Source: Streptomyces sp. NBC_00193 (GTDB taxonomy: Bacteria > Actinomycetota > Actinomycetes > Streptomycetales > Streptomycetaceae). Taken from it: a stretch of DNA of 64,000 nucleotides. Shown piece after piece: positions 27,024-36,069 of the stretch. The stretch covers positions 5,022,001 to 5,086,000 of the forward strand of contig NZ_JAPEMM010000001.1 of the NCBI RefSeq assembly GCF_026342735.1, read 5' to 3'. The notes under the pieces were generated by a model, which was given only the letters and a program-made list of their open reading frames with translations, searched no databases and was not told where the DNA came from. The first letter of the stretch is position 1, and each line of letters begins with the position of its first letter. The translations under genes and the position numbers were made by a program.

Positions 27024-27389
27024 GTGACCACCGAAGCAGCGCCGCCTCCGGGCAGTCCGGGAGCGCCGCCGGCGACCCCCGCGGCCGAGGAGTTCGTACG
27101 CGTCCAGCAGAGCGCGGAGTTCGCGGAACTGCGCCGCGCCCACCGCTCTTTCGCCTTCCCGCTCACCGTGGCGTTCATCGCCTGGTACCTGCTCTACGTG
27201 CTGCTCTCCAACTACGCGGGCGGCTTCATGGGGACGAAGCTCTTCGGCAACATCAACGTCGCGCTCGTCCTGGGCCTCGGCCAGTTCGCGACGACCTTCC
27301 TCATCGCCTGGCTGTACTCGCGCCACGCGGCGGCCCAGCTCGACCCCAAGGCCTCGGCCATCAAGGCAAGGATGGAGGCGGGCGAATGA
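27024..27389 (+). CDS. DUF485 membrane protein
   Basis: 121 residues from the GTG at 27024, which has AAGGAG about eight bases upstream; a TTG at 26979 also has a GGAGG nearby and would add 15 residues. The domain has two transmembrane helices (PLTVAFIAWYLLYVLLSNYAGG and VALVLGLGQFATTFLIAWLY) typical of DUF485 (the YjcH family), which always pairs with the acetate symporter gene next to it. Probably a partner of that transporter. The stop overlaps the next start. Confidence 0.9.
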   Translation: MTTEAAPPPGSPGAPPATPAAEEFVRVQQSAEFAELRRAHRSFAFPLTVAFIAWYLLYVLLSNYAGGFMGTKLFGNINVALVLGLGQFATTFLIAWLYSRHAAAQLDPKASAIKARMEAGE

Positions 27390-29041
27390 GCGCCCCGCTG
27401 TACGTGGCGGTCGCCGGGGCGGCCACGGCGGGCACGACCACCGCCGCCGGCGCCTCCGAGCACCGCCCGCTGATCATCACCCTGTTCGGGCTGTTCGTCG
27501 TCGCCACCCTGGCCATCACGGTCTGGGCCGGACGCCAGACCAAGGACGCCGCCGACTTCTACGCGGGCGGCCGCCAGTTCACCGGATTCCAGAACGGCCT
27601 GGCCATCTCCGGCGACTACATGTCCGCCGCGTCCTTCCTCGGCATCGCCGGAGCCATCGCGCTCTTCGGCTACGACGGCTTCCTCTACTCGATCGGCTTC
27701 CTCGTCGCCTGGCTGGTGGCCCTGCTCCTGGTCGCCGAGCCGCTGCGCAACTCCGGCCGCTACACGATGGGCGACGTACTCGCGTACCGGATGCGCCAGC
27801 GCCCCGTACGCACCGCCGCGGGCACCTCCACCATCGTGGTCTCGATCTTCTACCTGCTCGCCCAGATGGCCGGCGCCGGCGTGCTCGTCTCGCTGCTCCT
27901 CGGCATCACCAGCGACTTCGGCAAGGTCGTGATCGTCTCGCTGGTCGGCGTCCTGATGATCCTCTACGTCACCATCGGCGGGATGAAGGGCACCACCTGG
28001 GTCCAGATGATCAAGGCCGTGCTGCTGATCGCGGGCACGCTGCTGATCACCTTCCTGGTCCTGTGGAAGTTCAGCTTCAACATCTCGGACCTGCTGGGCC
28101 AGGCCGCCGACAACAGCGGGCAGGGTGTCAAGTTCCTGGAGCCGGGCCTGAAGTACGGCAAGGACTCGCTCTCGAAGCTGGACTTCCTCTCGCTCGGCCT
28201 CGCCCTGGTCCTGGGCACCGCCGGCCTGCCGCACATCCTGATCCGCTTCTACACGGTTCCCACGGCCAAGGCCGCCCGCAAGTCCGTGAACTGGGCCATC
28301 GGCATCATCGGCGCCTTCTACCTGATGACGATCGTCCTCGGCTTCGGCGCCGCGGCCCTGCTCAAGCGGGCCGACATCATCGCCTCCAACAAGGCCGGCA
28401 CCACCGCGGCCCCGCTGCTCGCCCAGGAGATCGGCGGCGGCTCGGGCTCCACCGGGGGAGCGGTGCTGCTCGCCGTGATCTCGGCGGTGGCCTTCGCCAC
28501 GATCCTCGCGGTCGTCGCGGGCCTGACGCTGGCCTCCTCCTCGTCCTTCGCGCACGACATCTACGTCAACGTGATCCGCAAGGGCAAGGCCACCGAGAAG
28601 GAAGAGGTACGGGCGGCCCGCTGGTCGACCGTGGTCATCGGAGCCGTGGCCATCGGACTCGGCGCCCTGGCCCGCGACCTCAACGTGGCCGGCCTCGTCG
28701 CCCTGGCCTTCGCGGTCGCCGCGTCCGCCAACCTGCCGACGATCCTCTACAGCCTCTTCTGGAAGCGCTTCACCACCCAGGGCGCCCTGTGGTCCATCTA
28801 CGGAGGCCTGATCTCCTCGGTCGTCCTGGTGCTCTTCTCGCCGGTCGTCTCCGGCAAGCCCACCTCGATGTTCAAGGGCGCCGACTTCTACTGGTTCCCC
28901 CTGGAGAACCCCGGCATCATCTCCATCCCGCTCGGCTTCCTGCTGGGATGGCTGGGAACGGTCCTCTCCAAGGAGAAGGCAGACCCGCAGAAGTTCGCCG
29001 AGCTAGAGGTCCGCTCGCTCACCGGAACCGGCGCGCACTGA
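27386..29041 (+). CDS. actP: Cation/acetate symporter, SSS family
   Basis: 551 residues with about 13 transmembrane helices; the second gene of the DUF485/SSS pair (ActP/YjcG system). Sodium:solute symporter signatures are visible: FYAGGRQFTGFQNGLAISGDYMSAASFLGIAG near the N-terminus and ILIRFYTVPTAKAARKSVNWAIG in the middle. In E. coli ActP takes up acetate and other short carboxylates. Start ATG overlaps the DUF485 stop. A palindromic hairpin at 29077-29114 follows the stop. Assignment of substrate is by family, not by residues. Confidence 0.88.
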   Translation: MSAPLYVAVAGAATAGTTTAAGASEHRPLIITLFGLFVVATLAITVWAGRQTKDAADFYAGGRQFTGFQNGLAISGDYMSAASFLGIAGAIALFGYDGFLYSIGFLVAWLVALLLVAEPLRNSGRYTMGDVLAYRMRQRPVRTAAGTSTIVVSIFYLLAQMAGAGVLVSLLLGITSDFGKVVIVSLVGVLMILYVTIGGMKGTTWVQMIKAVLLIAGTLLITFLVLWKFSFNISDLLGQAADNSGQGVKFLEPGLKYGKDSLSKLDFLSLGLALVLGTAGLPHILIRFYTVPTAKAARKSVNWAIGIIGAFYLMTIVLGFGAAALLKRADIIASNKAGTTAAPLLAQEIGGGSGSTGGAVLLAVISAVAFATILAVVAGLTLASSSSFAHDIYVNVIRKGKATEKEEVRAARWSTVVIGAVAIGLGALARDLNVAGLVALAFAVAASANLPTILYSLFWKRFTTQGALWSIYGGLISSVVLVLFSPVVSGKPTSMFKGADFYWFPLENPGIISIPLGFLLGWLGTVLSKEKADPQKFAELEVRSLTGTGAH

Positions 29042-29076
29042 CACCCTGCGCCGCAGCGAGATGCTCCGAACACCGA

Positions 29077-29114
29077 GCGTGGCCGTGTCGTATGTCCCTA
29101 CGACACGGTCACGC
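29077..29114 (+). terminator. Hairpin after the acetate symporter gene
   Basis: 16-bp stem with one G-T pair (29077-29092 with 29099-29114), 6-nt loop, in the gap between the symporter and moaA. No clear T-run. Confidence 0.55.
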
Positions 29115-29237
29115 CTCGTCTCGTTCGTTCGGGCACCCCTACATGTCACGGGCTTCGCGTAGGCTCGTCAGTAGCGCTCGTAATCTCATCCGCTATGGCG
29201 TAAACCTCTACAAACCGGACAGGGGAGGGGGCTCACA

Positions 29238-30227
29238 GTGCTTCTCGACACTTACGGCCGCGTGGCCACTGACCTGCGTGTCTCGCTCACCGACCGGTGC
29301 AATCTGCGCTGTACGTACTGCATGCCCGAGGAGGGTCTGCAGTGGCTCGGCAAGTCGGATCTGCTCAGTGACGACGAGATCGTCCGCCTGATCCGCATCG
29401 CGGTCACCCAGCTCGGGATCAAGGAAGTGCGCTTCACCGGCGGCGAGCCGCTGCTGCGTCCCGGCCTCGTCGGGATCGTCGAGCAGTGCGCGGCCCTGGA
29501 GCCCCGCCCCAAGATGTCGCTGACCACCAACGGCATCGGCCTCAAGCGCACCGCCCAGGCCCTCAAGGCCGCCGGCCTGGACCGGGTGAACGTTTCCCTG
29601 GACACCCTGCGGCCCGAGGTCTTCAAGACCCTGACCCGGCGCGACCGCCACAAGGACGTCATCGAGGGCATGGCCGCCGCCCGCGACGCCGGCCTCACCC
29701 CCGTCAAGGTCAACGCGGTCCTGATGCCCGGACTCAACGACGACGAGGCCCCCGACCTGCTGGCCTGGGCCGTCGAGAACGAGTACGAGCTCCGTTTCAT
29801 CGAGCAGATGCCCCTCGACGCCCAGCACGGCTGGAAGCGCGACGGCATGATCACCGCCGGTGACATCCTGGAATCCCTGCGCACCCGCTTCACGCTCACC
29901 GAAGAAGGGTCCGAGGAGCGCGGCTCCGCCCCGGCCGAGCGCTGGGTCGTCGACGGCGGCCCGGCCACCGTCGGCGTCATCGCCTCGGTCACCCGCCCCT
30001 TCTGCGGAGCCTGCGACCGTACGCGCCTCACGGCCGACGGCCAGATCCGCACCTGCCTCTTCGCCACCGAGGAGTCCGACCTGCGCGCCGCCCTGCGCTC
30101 GGGCGCCCCGGACGAGGAGATCGCCCGCCTGTGGAAGGTGGCGATGTGGGGCAAGAAGGCCGGGTCCGGCCTCGACGACCCGACCTTCCTGCAGCCCGAC
30201 CGCCCGATGTCGGCGATCGGCGGCTGA
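29238..30227 (+). CDS. moaA: GTP 3',8-cyclase MoaA
   Basis: 329 residues, radical SAM enzyme of molybdenum cofactor synthesis; it converts GTP to 3',8-cyclo-GTP with MoaC next in the pathway. The SAM-binding cluster CNLRCTYC near residue 21, FTGGEPLLRP near residue 67, and the C-terminal second cluster CGACDRTRLTADGQIRTC are present. The chain ends SAIGG, the conserved Gly-Gly tail. The GTG start has a strong GGGGAGGGGG before it. No other moa gene is within the window. Confidence 0.96.
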   Translation: MLLDTYGRVATDLRVSLTDRCNLRCTYCMPEEGLQWLGKSDLLSDDEIVRLIRIAVTQLGIKEVRFTGGEPLLRPGLVGIVEQCAALEPRPKMSLTTNGIGLKRTAQALKAAGLDRVNVSLDTLRPEVFKTLTRRDRHKDVIEGMAAARDAGLTPVKVNAVLMPGLNDDEAPDLLAWAVENEYELRFIEQMPLDAQHGWKRDGMITAGDILESLRTRFTLTEEGSEERGSAPAERWVVDGGPATVGVIASVTRPFCGACDRTRLTADGQIRTCLFATEESDLRAALRSGAPDEEIARLWKVAMWGKKAGSGLDDPTFLQPDRPMSAIGG

Positions 30228-30257
30228 CCTCAACCGTCACGAACGGTTCCGAGCGAC

Positions 30258-30299
30258 CCCGAGGGCTCGCAGCGGCTACGGCCGCTGCGAGCCCTCGGG
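30258..30299. terminator. 19-bp convergent terminator hairpin
   Basis: Perfect 19-bp stem (30258-30276 with 30281-30299) closed by a TACG tetraloop. It lies after moaA and covers the last codons and stop of the convergent 86-aa gene. Very stable and very likely bidirectional. Confidence 0.75.
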
Positions 30300-30536
30300 C
30301 GCTTCCCACTCGTCGAGCTTCACCACGTCCTTGAGGAAACCGCGGACCCCCAGGAACTGGGACAGGTGCTCGCGGTGCTCATCGCACGCCAGCCAGGTCT
30401 TGCGGCGCTCGGGGGTGTGCAGTTTCGGGTTGTTCCACGCCAGGACCCAGACGGCCGCCTCGCGGCAGGCCTTGGCGGAACAGGTGGGCGCGTCGGCGGC
30501 GGAAGCGTCGTTCAGGAGTGCGTCAAGGGGAGTCAC
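30276..30536 (-). CDS. Conserved 86-aa protein
   Basis: 86 residues from GTG. Contains three cysteines and two histidines (PTCSAKACREAAVWVL and WLACDEHREHLSQFL) that could form a small zinc site. The sequence matches what I know as an uncharacterised actinobacterial family; some databases attach unreliable names to it. Its 3' end forms one arm of a strong terminator shared with moaA. Function unknown. Confidence 0.72.
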   Translation of the reverse strand: MTPLDALLNDASAADAPTCSAKACREAAVWVLAWNNPKLHTPERRKTWLACDEHREHLSQFLGVRGFLKDVVKLDEWEAPEGSQRP

Positions 30537-30560
30537 GGCTCAACCCTAAGACGGAATGGC

Positions 30561-30596
30561 GACGCCGAGCAGCCACGGGGGGAGCTGCCCGGCGTC
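30561..30596 (-). terminator. Possible hairpin after the DUF3099 gene
   Basis: 13-bp stem with one mismatch (30561-30573 with 30584-30596), 10-nt loop, between the DUF3099 gene and the 86-aa gene. Confidence 0.4.
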
Positions 30597-30672
30597 GGTC
30601 CGTCGCTCCGACGGGGGATGCGGAGCGCGTAGGCAGTATGTCACGCAGGACCCGGTGCGGTGCACTGGAACT

Positions 30673-31005
30673 TCATGATTGATCTGAGCTTTTCTTGAGG
30701 TTTCCGTCACCCAGCGCGGGACGCACGGGCGCCGGAACGAAGTGGGACGGCAGAGAGGGCGTCGATTCGCGCCCCGCGTTCGCGATGACCACCGCGATGT
30801 ACGGCAGCAGCGCCCCCGCGACGAGCGTCACGATGGCCACGGGCCGCTGCACGTTCCACAGGACGATCGTCGCGACGACCGACAGGGTCCTGATCAGCAT
30901 CGAGATCACGTACCGGCGCTGGCGTCCCCGTACGTCCTCGGCGAGGCTCATCCGAGCCCCCGTGATCCGGAAGACCTCGGACCCGTTCCGCTTCGTCCGC
31001 TCCAC
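30673..31005 (-). CDS. DUF3099 membrane protein
   Basis: 110 residues; the start is the GTG at 31005 (in frame, upstream G-rich segment) so that the family core ITGARMSLAEDVRGRQRRYVISM is inside. Two helices (MLIRTLSVVATIVLWNV and VAIVTLVAGALLPYIAVVIAN) fit DUF3099, a conserved actinobacterial two-helix protein. The C-terminus (PALGDGNLKKSSDQS) is polar. No functional motif. It is transcribed away from the GlsB-like gene. Confidence 0.78.
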   Translation of the reverse strand: MERTKRNGSEVFRITGARMSLAEDVRGRQRRYVISMLIRTLSVVATIVLWNVQRPVAIVTLVAGALLPYIAVVIANAGRESTPSLPSHFVPAPVRPALGDGNLKKSSDQS

Positions 31006-31183
31006 AACCCACCACCCGATCGATCGCCGGACACTCCCCGGCCCGGACGCCTCCACGGTACGCCGCGCGCCCCCGGCCGGGCAGAGGGGGTGTCCCTCGA
31101 ATGGCCCTGTCCGAAATGCGTAGTAGGCCGGACGGGTCGAGACTGGGCCCACATGCGCACAACGCGCCAGGAGGAGGCTCGAC

Positions 31184-31462
31184 ATGGGTTGGTTGTGGGC
31201 GATCATCGTCGGCTTTGTACTGGGACTGATTGCCCGGGCGATCCTGCCGGGCAAGCAGCACCAGCCCCTTTGGCTGACCACCATCTTCGGCATCGTCGGC
31301 GCGGTCCTCGGCAACGCCGTGGCCACGTGGATCGGCGTCAACGAGACCAGGGGCATCGACTGGATCCGGCACCTGCTGCAGCTTGCCGGAGCCGTCGTCG
31401 TGGTGGGTCTCGGAGACCTGATCTACAGCTCGCTGCGCGGCGGCAAGAAGCAGATGACCTGA
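31184..31462 (+). CDS. GlsB/YeaQ/YmgE family stress membrane protein
   Basis: 92 residues with three transmembrane helices (GWLWAIIVGFVLGLIARAIL, TTIFGIVGAVLGNAVATWIG, LLQLAGAVVVVGLGDLIY), the compact form of the transglycosylase-associated protein family (GlsB/YeaQ). Despite the family name no enzyme activity is expected. AGGAGG lies seven bases before the ATG. A long hairpin follows. Confidence 0.9.
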   Translation: MGWLWAIIVGFVLGLIARAILPGKQHQPLWLTTIFGIVGAVLGNAVATWIGVNETRGIDWIRHLLQLAGAVVVVGLGDLIYSSLRGGKKQMT

Positions 31463-31495
31463 GGTGATCTGAAGGCTCCCGCCCGCTCCGCGGCG

Positions 31496-31554
31496 GAGCA
31501 CGACGGAGGGGCCGGCCCGGACAGTGCGTCCGGACCGGCCCCTCCGTCGTGCTC
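31496..31554. terminator. 27-bp convergent terminator hairpin
   Basis: 27-bp stem with one mismatch (31496-31522 with 31528-31554), 5-nt loop AGTGC, between the GlsB-like gene and tyrS, serving both strands. One of the longest stems in the window. Confidence 0.8.
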
Positions 31555-31566
31555 GCGAGCCGGCGC

Positions 31567-32832
31567 CTAGCCGGTGACCTCGACCGCCGCCAGGTTCTTC
31601 TTGCCGCGGCGCAGCACCAGCCAGCGCCCGTGCAGCAGGTCCTCCTTGGCGGGGACCGCGTCCTCGGAGGCGACCTTCACGTTGTTCACGTAGGCGCCGC
31701 CCTCCTTGACGGTCCGGCGGGCGGCCGACTTGCTCGCGACCAGCCCGGTCTCCGCCAGCAGGTCCACGACCAGGCCCGGCTCCGCCACCTTCGCCTGCGG
31801 CAGCTCGGACAGGGCCGCGGCCAGGGTGGCCTCGTCCAGGTCCGCCAGCTCGCCCTGGCCGAACAGCGCCTTCGACGCCGCGATCACGGCGGCGCACTGG
31901 TCCGCGCCGTGCACCAGCGTCGTCAGCTCCTCCGCCAGCGCCCGCTGGGCGGCGCGCGCCTGCGGCCGCTCGGCGGTCTGCGCCTCCAGCGCCTCCAGCT
32001 CCTCACGGGTCTGGAAGGACAGGATGCGCATGTAGGTGGAGACGTCCCGGTCGTCCACGTTCAGCCAGAACTGGTAGAACGCGTACGGGGTGGTCATCTC
32101 CGGGTCGAGCCAGACGGCGCCGCTCTCGGACTTGCCGAACTTGGTGCCGTCCGCCTTGACCATCAGCGGGGTCGCGATGGCGTGGACGTGCGCGTCCGGC
32201 TCCACGCGGTGGATCAGGTCGAGACCGGCCGTCAGGTTGCCCCACTGGTCGGACCCGCCCTGCTGGAGCACGCAGCCGTGCCGGCGGTACAGCTCCAGGA
32301 AGTCCATGCCCTGGAGCAGCTGGTAGCTGAACTCGGTGTAGCTGATGCCCTGGTCGGACTCCAGCCGCTTGGCGACCGAGTCCTTCGTCAGCATCTTGTT
32401 CACGCGGAAGTGCTTGCCGATGTCCCGGAGGAACTCGATGGCGGACAGGCCCGCCGTCCAGTCCAGGTTGTTCACCATGAGCGCCGCGTTCTCGCCCTCG
32501 AAGGACAGGAACGGCTCGATCTGGGTGCGCAGGCGCGTCACCCAGTTCGCGACGGTCTCCGGGTCGTTCAGGGTGCGCTCGGCGGTCGGCCGCGGGTCAC
32601 CGATCTGACCCGTCGCCCCGCCGACCAGCGCCAGCGGGCGGTGGCCCGCCTGCTGGAGCCGGCGCACGGTGAGGACCTGCACCAGGTGCCCCACGTGCAG
32701 CGAGGCCGCCGTCGGGTCGAAGCCGCAATAGAACGTGACGGGACCGTCCGCGAACGCCTTGCGCAGCGCTTCTTCGTCGGTGGACTGGGCGAAGAGCCCG
32801 CGCCACTTCAGTTCGTCGACGATGTCCGTCAC
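31567..32832 (-). CDS. tyrS: Tyrosine--tRNA ligase
   Basis: 421 residues, class I aminoacyl-tRNA synthetase. HIGH-like motif HVGHL near residue 48, the tyrosine pocket (FYCGFDPTAAS), KFGKSESGAVWLDP as the KMSKS variant near residue 230, and a C-terminal S4-like domain (SAARRTVKEGGAYVNN). It charges tRNA-Tyr. AAGGAG lies ten bases before the GTG start, and just upstream there are three 10-bp repeats. The convergent hairpin at 31496 terminates it. Confidence 0.95.
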   Translation of the reverse strand: MTDIVDELKWRGLFAQSTDEEALRKAFADGPVTFYCGFDPTAASLHVGHLVQVLTVRRLQQAGHRPLALVGGATGQIGDPRPTAERTLNDPETVANWVTRLRTQIEPFLSFEGENAALMVNNLDWTAGLSAIEFLRDIGKHFRVNKMLTKDSVAKRLESDQGISYTEFSYQLLQGMDFLELYRRHGCVLQQGGSDQWGNLTAGLDLIHRVEPDAHVHAIATPLMVKADGTKFGKSESGAVWLDPEMTTPYAFYQFWLNVDDRDVSTYMRILSFQTREELEALEAQTAERPQARAAQRALAEELTTLVHGADQCAAVIAASKALFGQGELADLDEATLAAALSELPQAKVAEPGLVVDLLAETGLVASKSAARRTVKEGGAYVNNVKVASEDAVPAKEDLLHGRWLVLRRGKKNLAAVEVTG

Positions 32833-32850
32833 GGTTCTGGGTCTCCTTGA

Positions 32851-32880
32851 ACGAGATGAAACGAGGTGAAACGAGGTGAA
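32851..32880. repeat. Three 10-bp tandem repeats upstream of tyrS
   Basis: ACGAGATGAA, ACGAGGTGAA, ACGAGGTGAA in a row, 18-48 bp before the tyrS start on the minus strand. They would lie in the 5' untranslated leader. No known T-box element is recognisable. Confidence 0.6.
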
Positions 32881-32962
32881 ACAGAAAGCTGAGGGTTTCC
32901 CCGCCAGTCTAGGCGGGGAAGGCCCGCACCTCTCACGCTTTGTTGATCAGATGCCGCGTTGA

Positions 32963-34363
32963 TCAGACGCCCTTGCTGACCGAGCTCATGTTGAAGTCCG
33001 GGATGCGCAGCGCCGGCATCGACGTCCTGGTGAACCAGTCGTTCCATTCACGCGGCAGGGTCTTCTCGGTCCGGCCGGCCTCCGAGGCCCGCGACAGCAG
33101 GTCCACGGGGGACTCGTTGAACCGGAAGTTGTTGACCTCGCCGACGACCTGGCCGCCCTCCACCAGGTAGACGCCGTCCCGGGTCAGCCCGGTCAGCAGC
33201 AGCGTCGCCGGGTCCACCTCGCGGATGTACCAGAGGCAGGTCAGCAGCAGCCCGCGCTCGGTCCCGGCCACCATCTCCTCCAGGGACTTCTCCCCGCCGG
33301 CGTCCAGGATCAGGTTCCCGAAGGACGGGGTGACCGGCAGCCCGGTCAGTTCCGCGGTGTGCCGGGTCGTGGTCAGCCGGGCCAGCTCGCCGTCCTTGAT
33401 CCAGTCGGTCGCCGGGACCGGCAGGCCGTTGTCGAAGACGGAGGCGTCGTCGCCGGAGCTGTGCGCGATCACGAACGGCGCGGACTCCAGGCCCGGTGCG
33501 TTCGGATCGCTGCGCAGGTTCAGCGGGAGCGGGGAGAGCCGCTCGCCGATCCGGGTGCCGCCGCCGGGCTTGGAGAAGACGGTCCGGCCCTCCACCGCGT
33601 CCCGGGCCGACGCCGACCACATCTGGTAGATCAGCAGGTCGGCCACAGCCGTGGGCGGCAGCAGCGTCTCGTACCGCCCGGCCGGCAGGTCGATCTTCCG
33701 CTCCGCCCAGCCGAGCCGTACGGCCAGCTCCGCGTCCAGCGCGGTGGGGTCCACGTCCTTGAAGTCCCGCGTCGCACGGCCCGCCCAGGCGGAGCGCTGG
33801 CGGTCCGGGGACTTCGCGTTGAGCTCCAGGGTGCCGTTGGGCTGGTCGTGGCGCAGGCGCAGCCCCGTAGAGGTGCCGACGTACGTGGAGACCAGCTCGT
33901 GGTTGGCGAACCCGTACAGCTCGCGGCCGCCCGCGCGGGCCCGGGCGAAGGCCTCGCCGAGCGCCGGGGCGAAGTCCGCGAACACCGCCGAGGAGGTCTC
34001 GACCGGGGCGTCGGTGAAGTCCGGCGAGGACGGGGTGCCGGTGACCAGCGGCCGGGCGTCCTCCGCCGGTCCGGCGCCGCGGGCGGCCGCCTCGGCGGCC
34101 CGGACCAGCGGCTCCAGCTCCGCGGCCGTGACGGCGGAGCGCGAGACGACCCCCGAGGCCGTGCCCTCCTTGCCGTCGACGGTGGCGATGACCGTGAGGG
34201 TCCGGCCGCGGGTGACCCCGTTGGTGGTCAGGGCGTTGCCCGCCCAGCGCAGGTTCGCGCTCGACTGCTCGTCGGCGATGACGACGCAGCCGTCCGCGGT
34301 GGACAGCTCCAGCGCCCGCTCGACGATCTCGTGGGGCTTGGTGGTACGACTCGACGAGGTCAT
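32963..34363 (-). CDS. tldE: TldE/PmbA family protein
   Basis: 466 residues; the second gene of a tldD-tldE pair, which in E. coli forms a heterodimeric metalloprotease for peptide maturation (microcin B17, CcdA). It lacks the HExxxH motif, as expected for the TldE/PmbA subunit. Recognisable blocks are VVIADEQSSANLRWAG and FVIAHSSGDDASVFDNG and the C-terminal LLTGLTRDGVYLVEGGQVVGEVNNFRFNESP. The start is the ATG at 34363 (GGAGG seven bases before), overlapping the tldD stop by four bases. Confidence 0.88.
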   Translation of the reverse strand: MTSSSRTTKPHEIVERALELSTADGCVVIADEQSSANLRWAGNALTTNGVTRGRTLTVIATVDGKEGTASGVVSRSAVTAAELEPLVRAAEAAARGAGPAEDARPLVTGTPSSPDFTDAPVETSSAVFADFAPALGEAFARARAGGRELYGFANHELVSTYVGTSTGLRLRHDQPNGTLELNAKSPDRQRSAWAGRATRDFKDVDPTALDAELAVRLGWAERKIDLPAGRYETLLPPTAVADLLIYQMWSASARDAVEGRTVFSKPGGGTRIGERLSPLPLNLRSDPNAPGLESAPFVIAHSSGDDASVFDNGLPVPATDWIKDGELARLTTTRHTAELTGLPVTPSFGNLILDAGGEKSLEEMVAGTERGLLLTCLWYIREVDPATLLLTGLTRDGVYLVEGGQVVGEVNNFRFNESPVDLLSRASEAGRTEKTLPREWNDWFTRTSMPALRIPDFNMSSVSKGV

Positions 34364-35883
34364 CGTCCGGCCTCCTGCGTGGTGTTCAGGATGTTCACGT
34401 CGCGGAACAGCGCGGACGGGCAGCCGTGCGAGACCGCCGCGACCTGGCCCGGCTGGGCCTTGCCGCAGTTGAAGGCGCCGCCCAGGACGTAGGTCTGCGG
34501 GCCGCCGACCTTCTCCATCGAGCCCCAGAACTCCGTGGTCGTGGCCTGGTAGGCGACGTCGCGGAGCTGACCGGCGAGCTTGCCGTTCTCGATGCGGAAG
34601 AAGCGCTGCCCGGTGAACTGGAAGTTGTAGCGCTGCATGTCGATGGACCAGGAGCGGTCGCCGACCACGTAGATCCCGCGTTCCACCCCGCCGATCAGGT
34701 CCTCGGTGGACAGGCCGCCCGGATCCGGCTGGAGCGAGACGTTCGCCATGCGCTGGACGGGCACGTGCCCGGGGGAGTCGGCGTAGGCGCAGCCGTTGGA
34801 GCGGCCGAGCCCGGTCAGCTTCGCGATCCGGCGGTCCGTCTGGTAGCCGGCCAGGGTGCCGTCCTTGACCAGGTCCCAGCTCTGCGCCTCGACGCCCTCG
34901 TCGTCGTACCCGATGGTGGCCAGCCCGTGCTCGGCCGTCCGGTCGCCCGTGACGTTCATGATCGGGGAGCCGTAGGCGAGCTTGCCCAGCTGGTCGAAGG
35001 TGGCGAAGGAGGTACCGGCGTACGCGGCCTCGTAGCCCAGCGCCCGGTCCAGCTCGGTGGCGTGGCCGATGGACTCGTGGATGGTGAGCCACAGGTTCGA
35101 GGGGTCCACGACCAGGTCGTAGCGCCCGGCCTCGACGCTCGGCGCCCGCATCTTCTCGGCGAGCAGCCCGGGGATCCGCTCCAGCTCGGCGTTCCAGTCC
35201 CAGCCGGTGCCGGTCAGGTACTCCCAGCCGCGCCCGGCCGGCGGGGCGATGGTGCGCATCGAGTCGAACTCGCCGGTGGTGGCGTTCACCGCGACGGCGG
35301 TGATCTCCGGGTGGATGCGGACCCGCTGCTGCGTCGTGGAGGTGCCCGCGGTGTCGGCGTAGAACTTGTTCTCGTGGACGGCGAGCAGCGAGGCGTCCAC
35401 GTGGGCCACCCCGTCGGCCGCCAGGAGGCGCGCGCTGAAGTCGGCGAGCAGCGCGGCCTTCTCCGCGTCCGGAACCTCGAAGGGGTTCACGTCGTAGGCG
35501 GAGATCCAGGTCTTGTCGGCGTGCACGGGCTCGTCGGCGAGCTCGACCCACTCGTCCGAACCCGCCGCCTTGATCACCTGGGCGGAGAGCTTCGCCATGG
35601 CCACGGCCTGCGAGGCCACCTTGGCGGCACCGTCCATGGTCAGGTCCACACCGGAGGCGAACCCCCAGCTGCCCCCGTGCACCACGCGGACCGCGTAGCC
35701 GAGGTCCGTGGTGTCGGACCCGCCCGAGGGCTTGGCATCACGCAGCCGCCAGGAGGCGCTGCGGATGCGTTCCAGGCGGAAATCGGCATGATCGGAGCCC
35801 AGCGCGCGGGCCCGCGCGAGCGCCGCGTCGGCGAGCGCCCGCAAGGGCAGCGCGGTGAAGGCCGCGTCGATGGAATGGGGCAC
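34360..35883 (-). CDS. tldD: Metalloprotease TldD
   Basis: 507 residues. The zinc motif HESIGH near residue 267 (HExxxH) identifies the catalytic TldD subunit; the surrounding YDLVVDPSNLWLTIHESIGHATE matches. The C-terminal domain holds GGVERGIYVVGDRSWSIDMQRYNFQFT. First gene of the pair on the minus strand; its stop overlaps tldE, so both are translated together. Confidence 0.9.
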   Translation of the reverse strand: MPHSIDAAFTALPLRALADAALARARALGSDHADFRLERIRSASWRLRDAKPSGGSDTTDLGYAVRVVHGGSWGFASGVDLTMDGAAKVASQAVAMAKLSAQVIKAAGSDEWVELADEPVHADKTWISAYDVNPFEVPDAEKAALLADFSARLLAADGVAHVDASLLAVHENKFYADTAGTSTTQQRVRIHPEITAVAVNATTGEFDSMRTIAPPAGRGWEYLTGTGWDWNAELERIPGLLAEKMRAPSVEAGRYDLVVDPSNLWLTIHESIGHATELDRALGYEAAYAGTSFATFDQLGKLAYGSPIMNVTGDRTAEHGLATIGYDDEGVEAQSWDLVKDGTLAGYQTDRRIAKLTGLGRSNGCAYADSPGHVPVQRMANVSLQPDPGGLSTEDLIGGVERGIYVVGDRSWSIDMQRYNFQFTGQRFFRIENGKLAGQLRDVAYQATTTEFWGSMEKVGGPQTYVLGGAFNCGKAQPGQVAAVSHGCPSALFRDVNILNTTQEAGR

Positions 35884-36069
35884 GGAGGTCCTCCCGGGGG
35901 GTTGGGGCAGCTGGCACGATCATGTCGCGCCGGGGCTCGCGGTGCCTACATCTTTCTGTAGGGACTCGACAGAGCGCGTACCGAGGCCCTGTCGGAGCCG
36001 GATTCTCCGTAAGGGGTACTTGACCTATAGGTTTTTGGTATTCAGACCGCTAGTCGAAAGGGTGATCCG

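Noticed and set aside
29042..29237. Molybdenum cofactor riboswitch before moaA
   Set aside because: No matching structure; the only hairpin belongs to the upstream gene's end.
32833..32900. T-box riboswitch before tyrS
   Set aside because: No T-box core TGGNACCGCG or specifier loop seen; only short repeats.
34426..35961. A 511-residue frame antisense to tldD
   Set aside because: It mirrors tldD codons, has no ribosome site or motif, and is a shadow.
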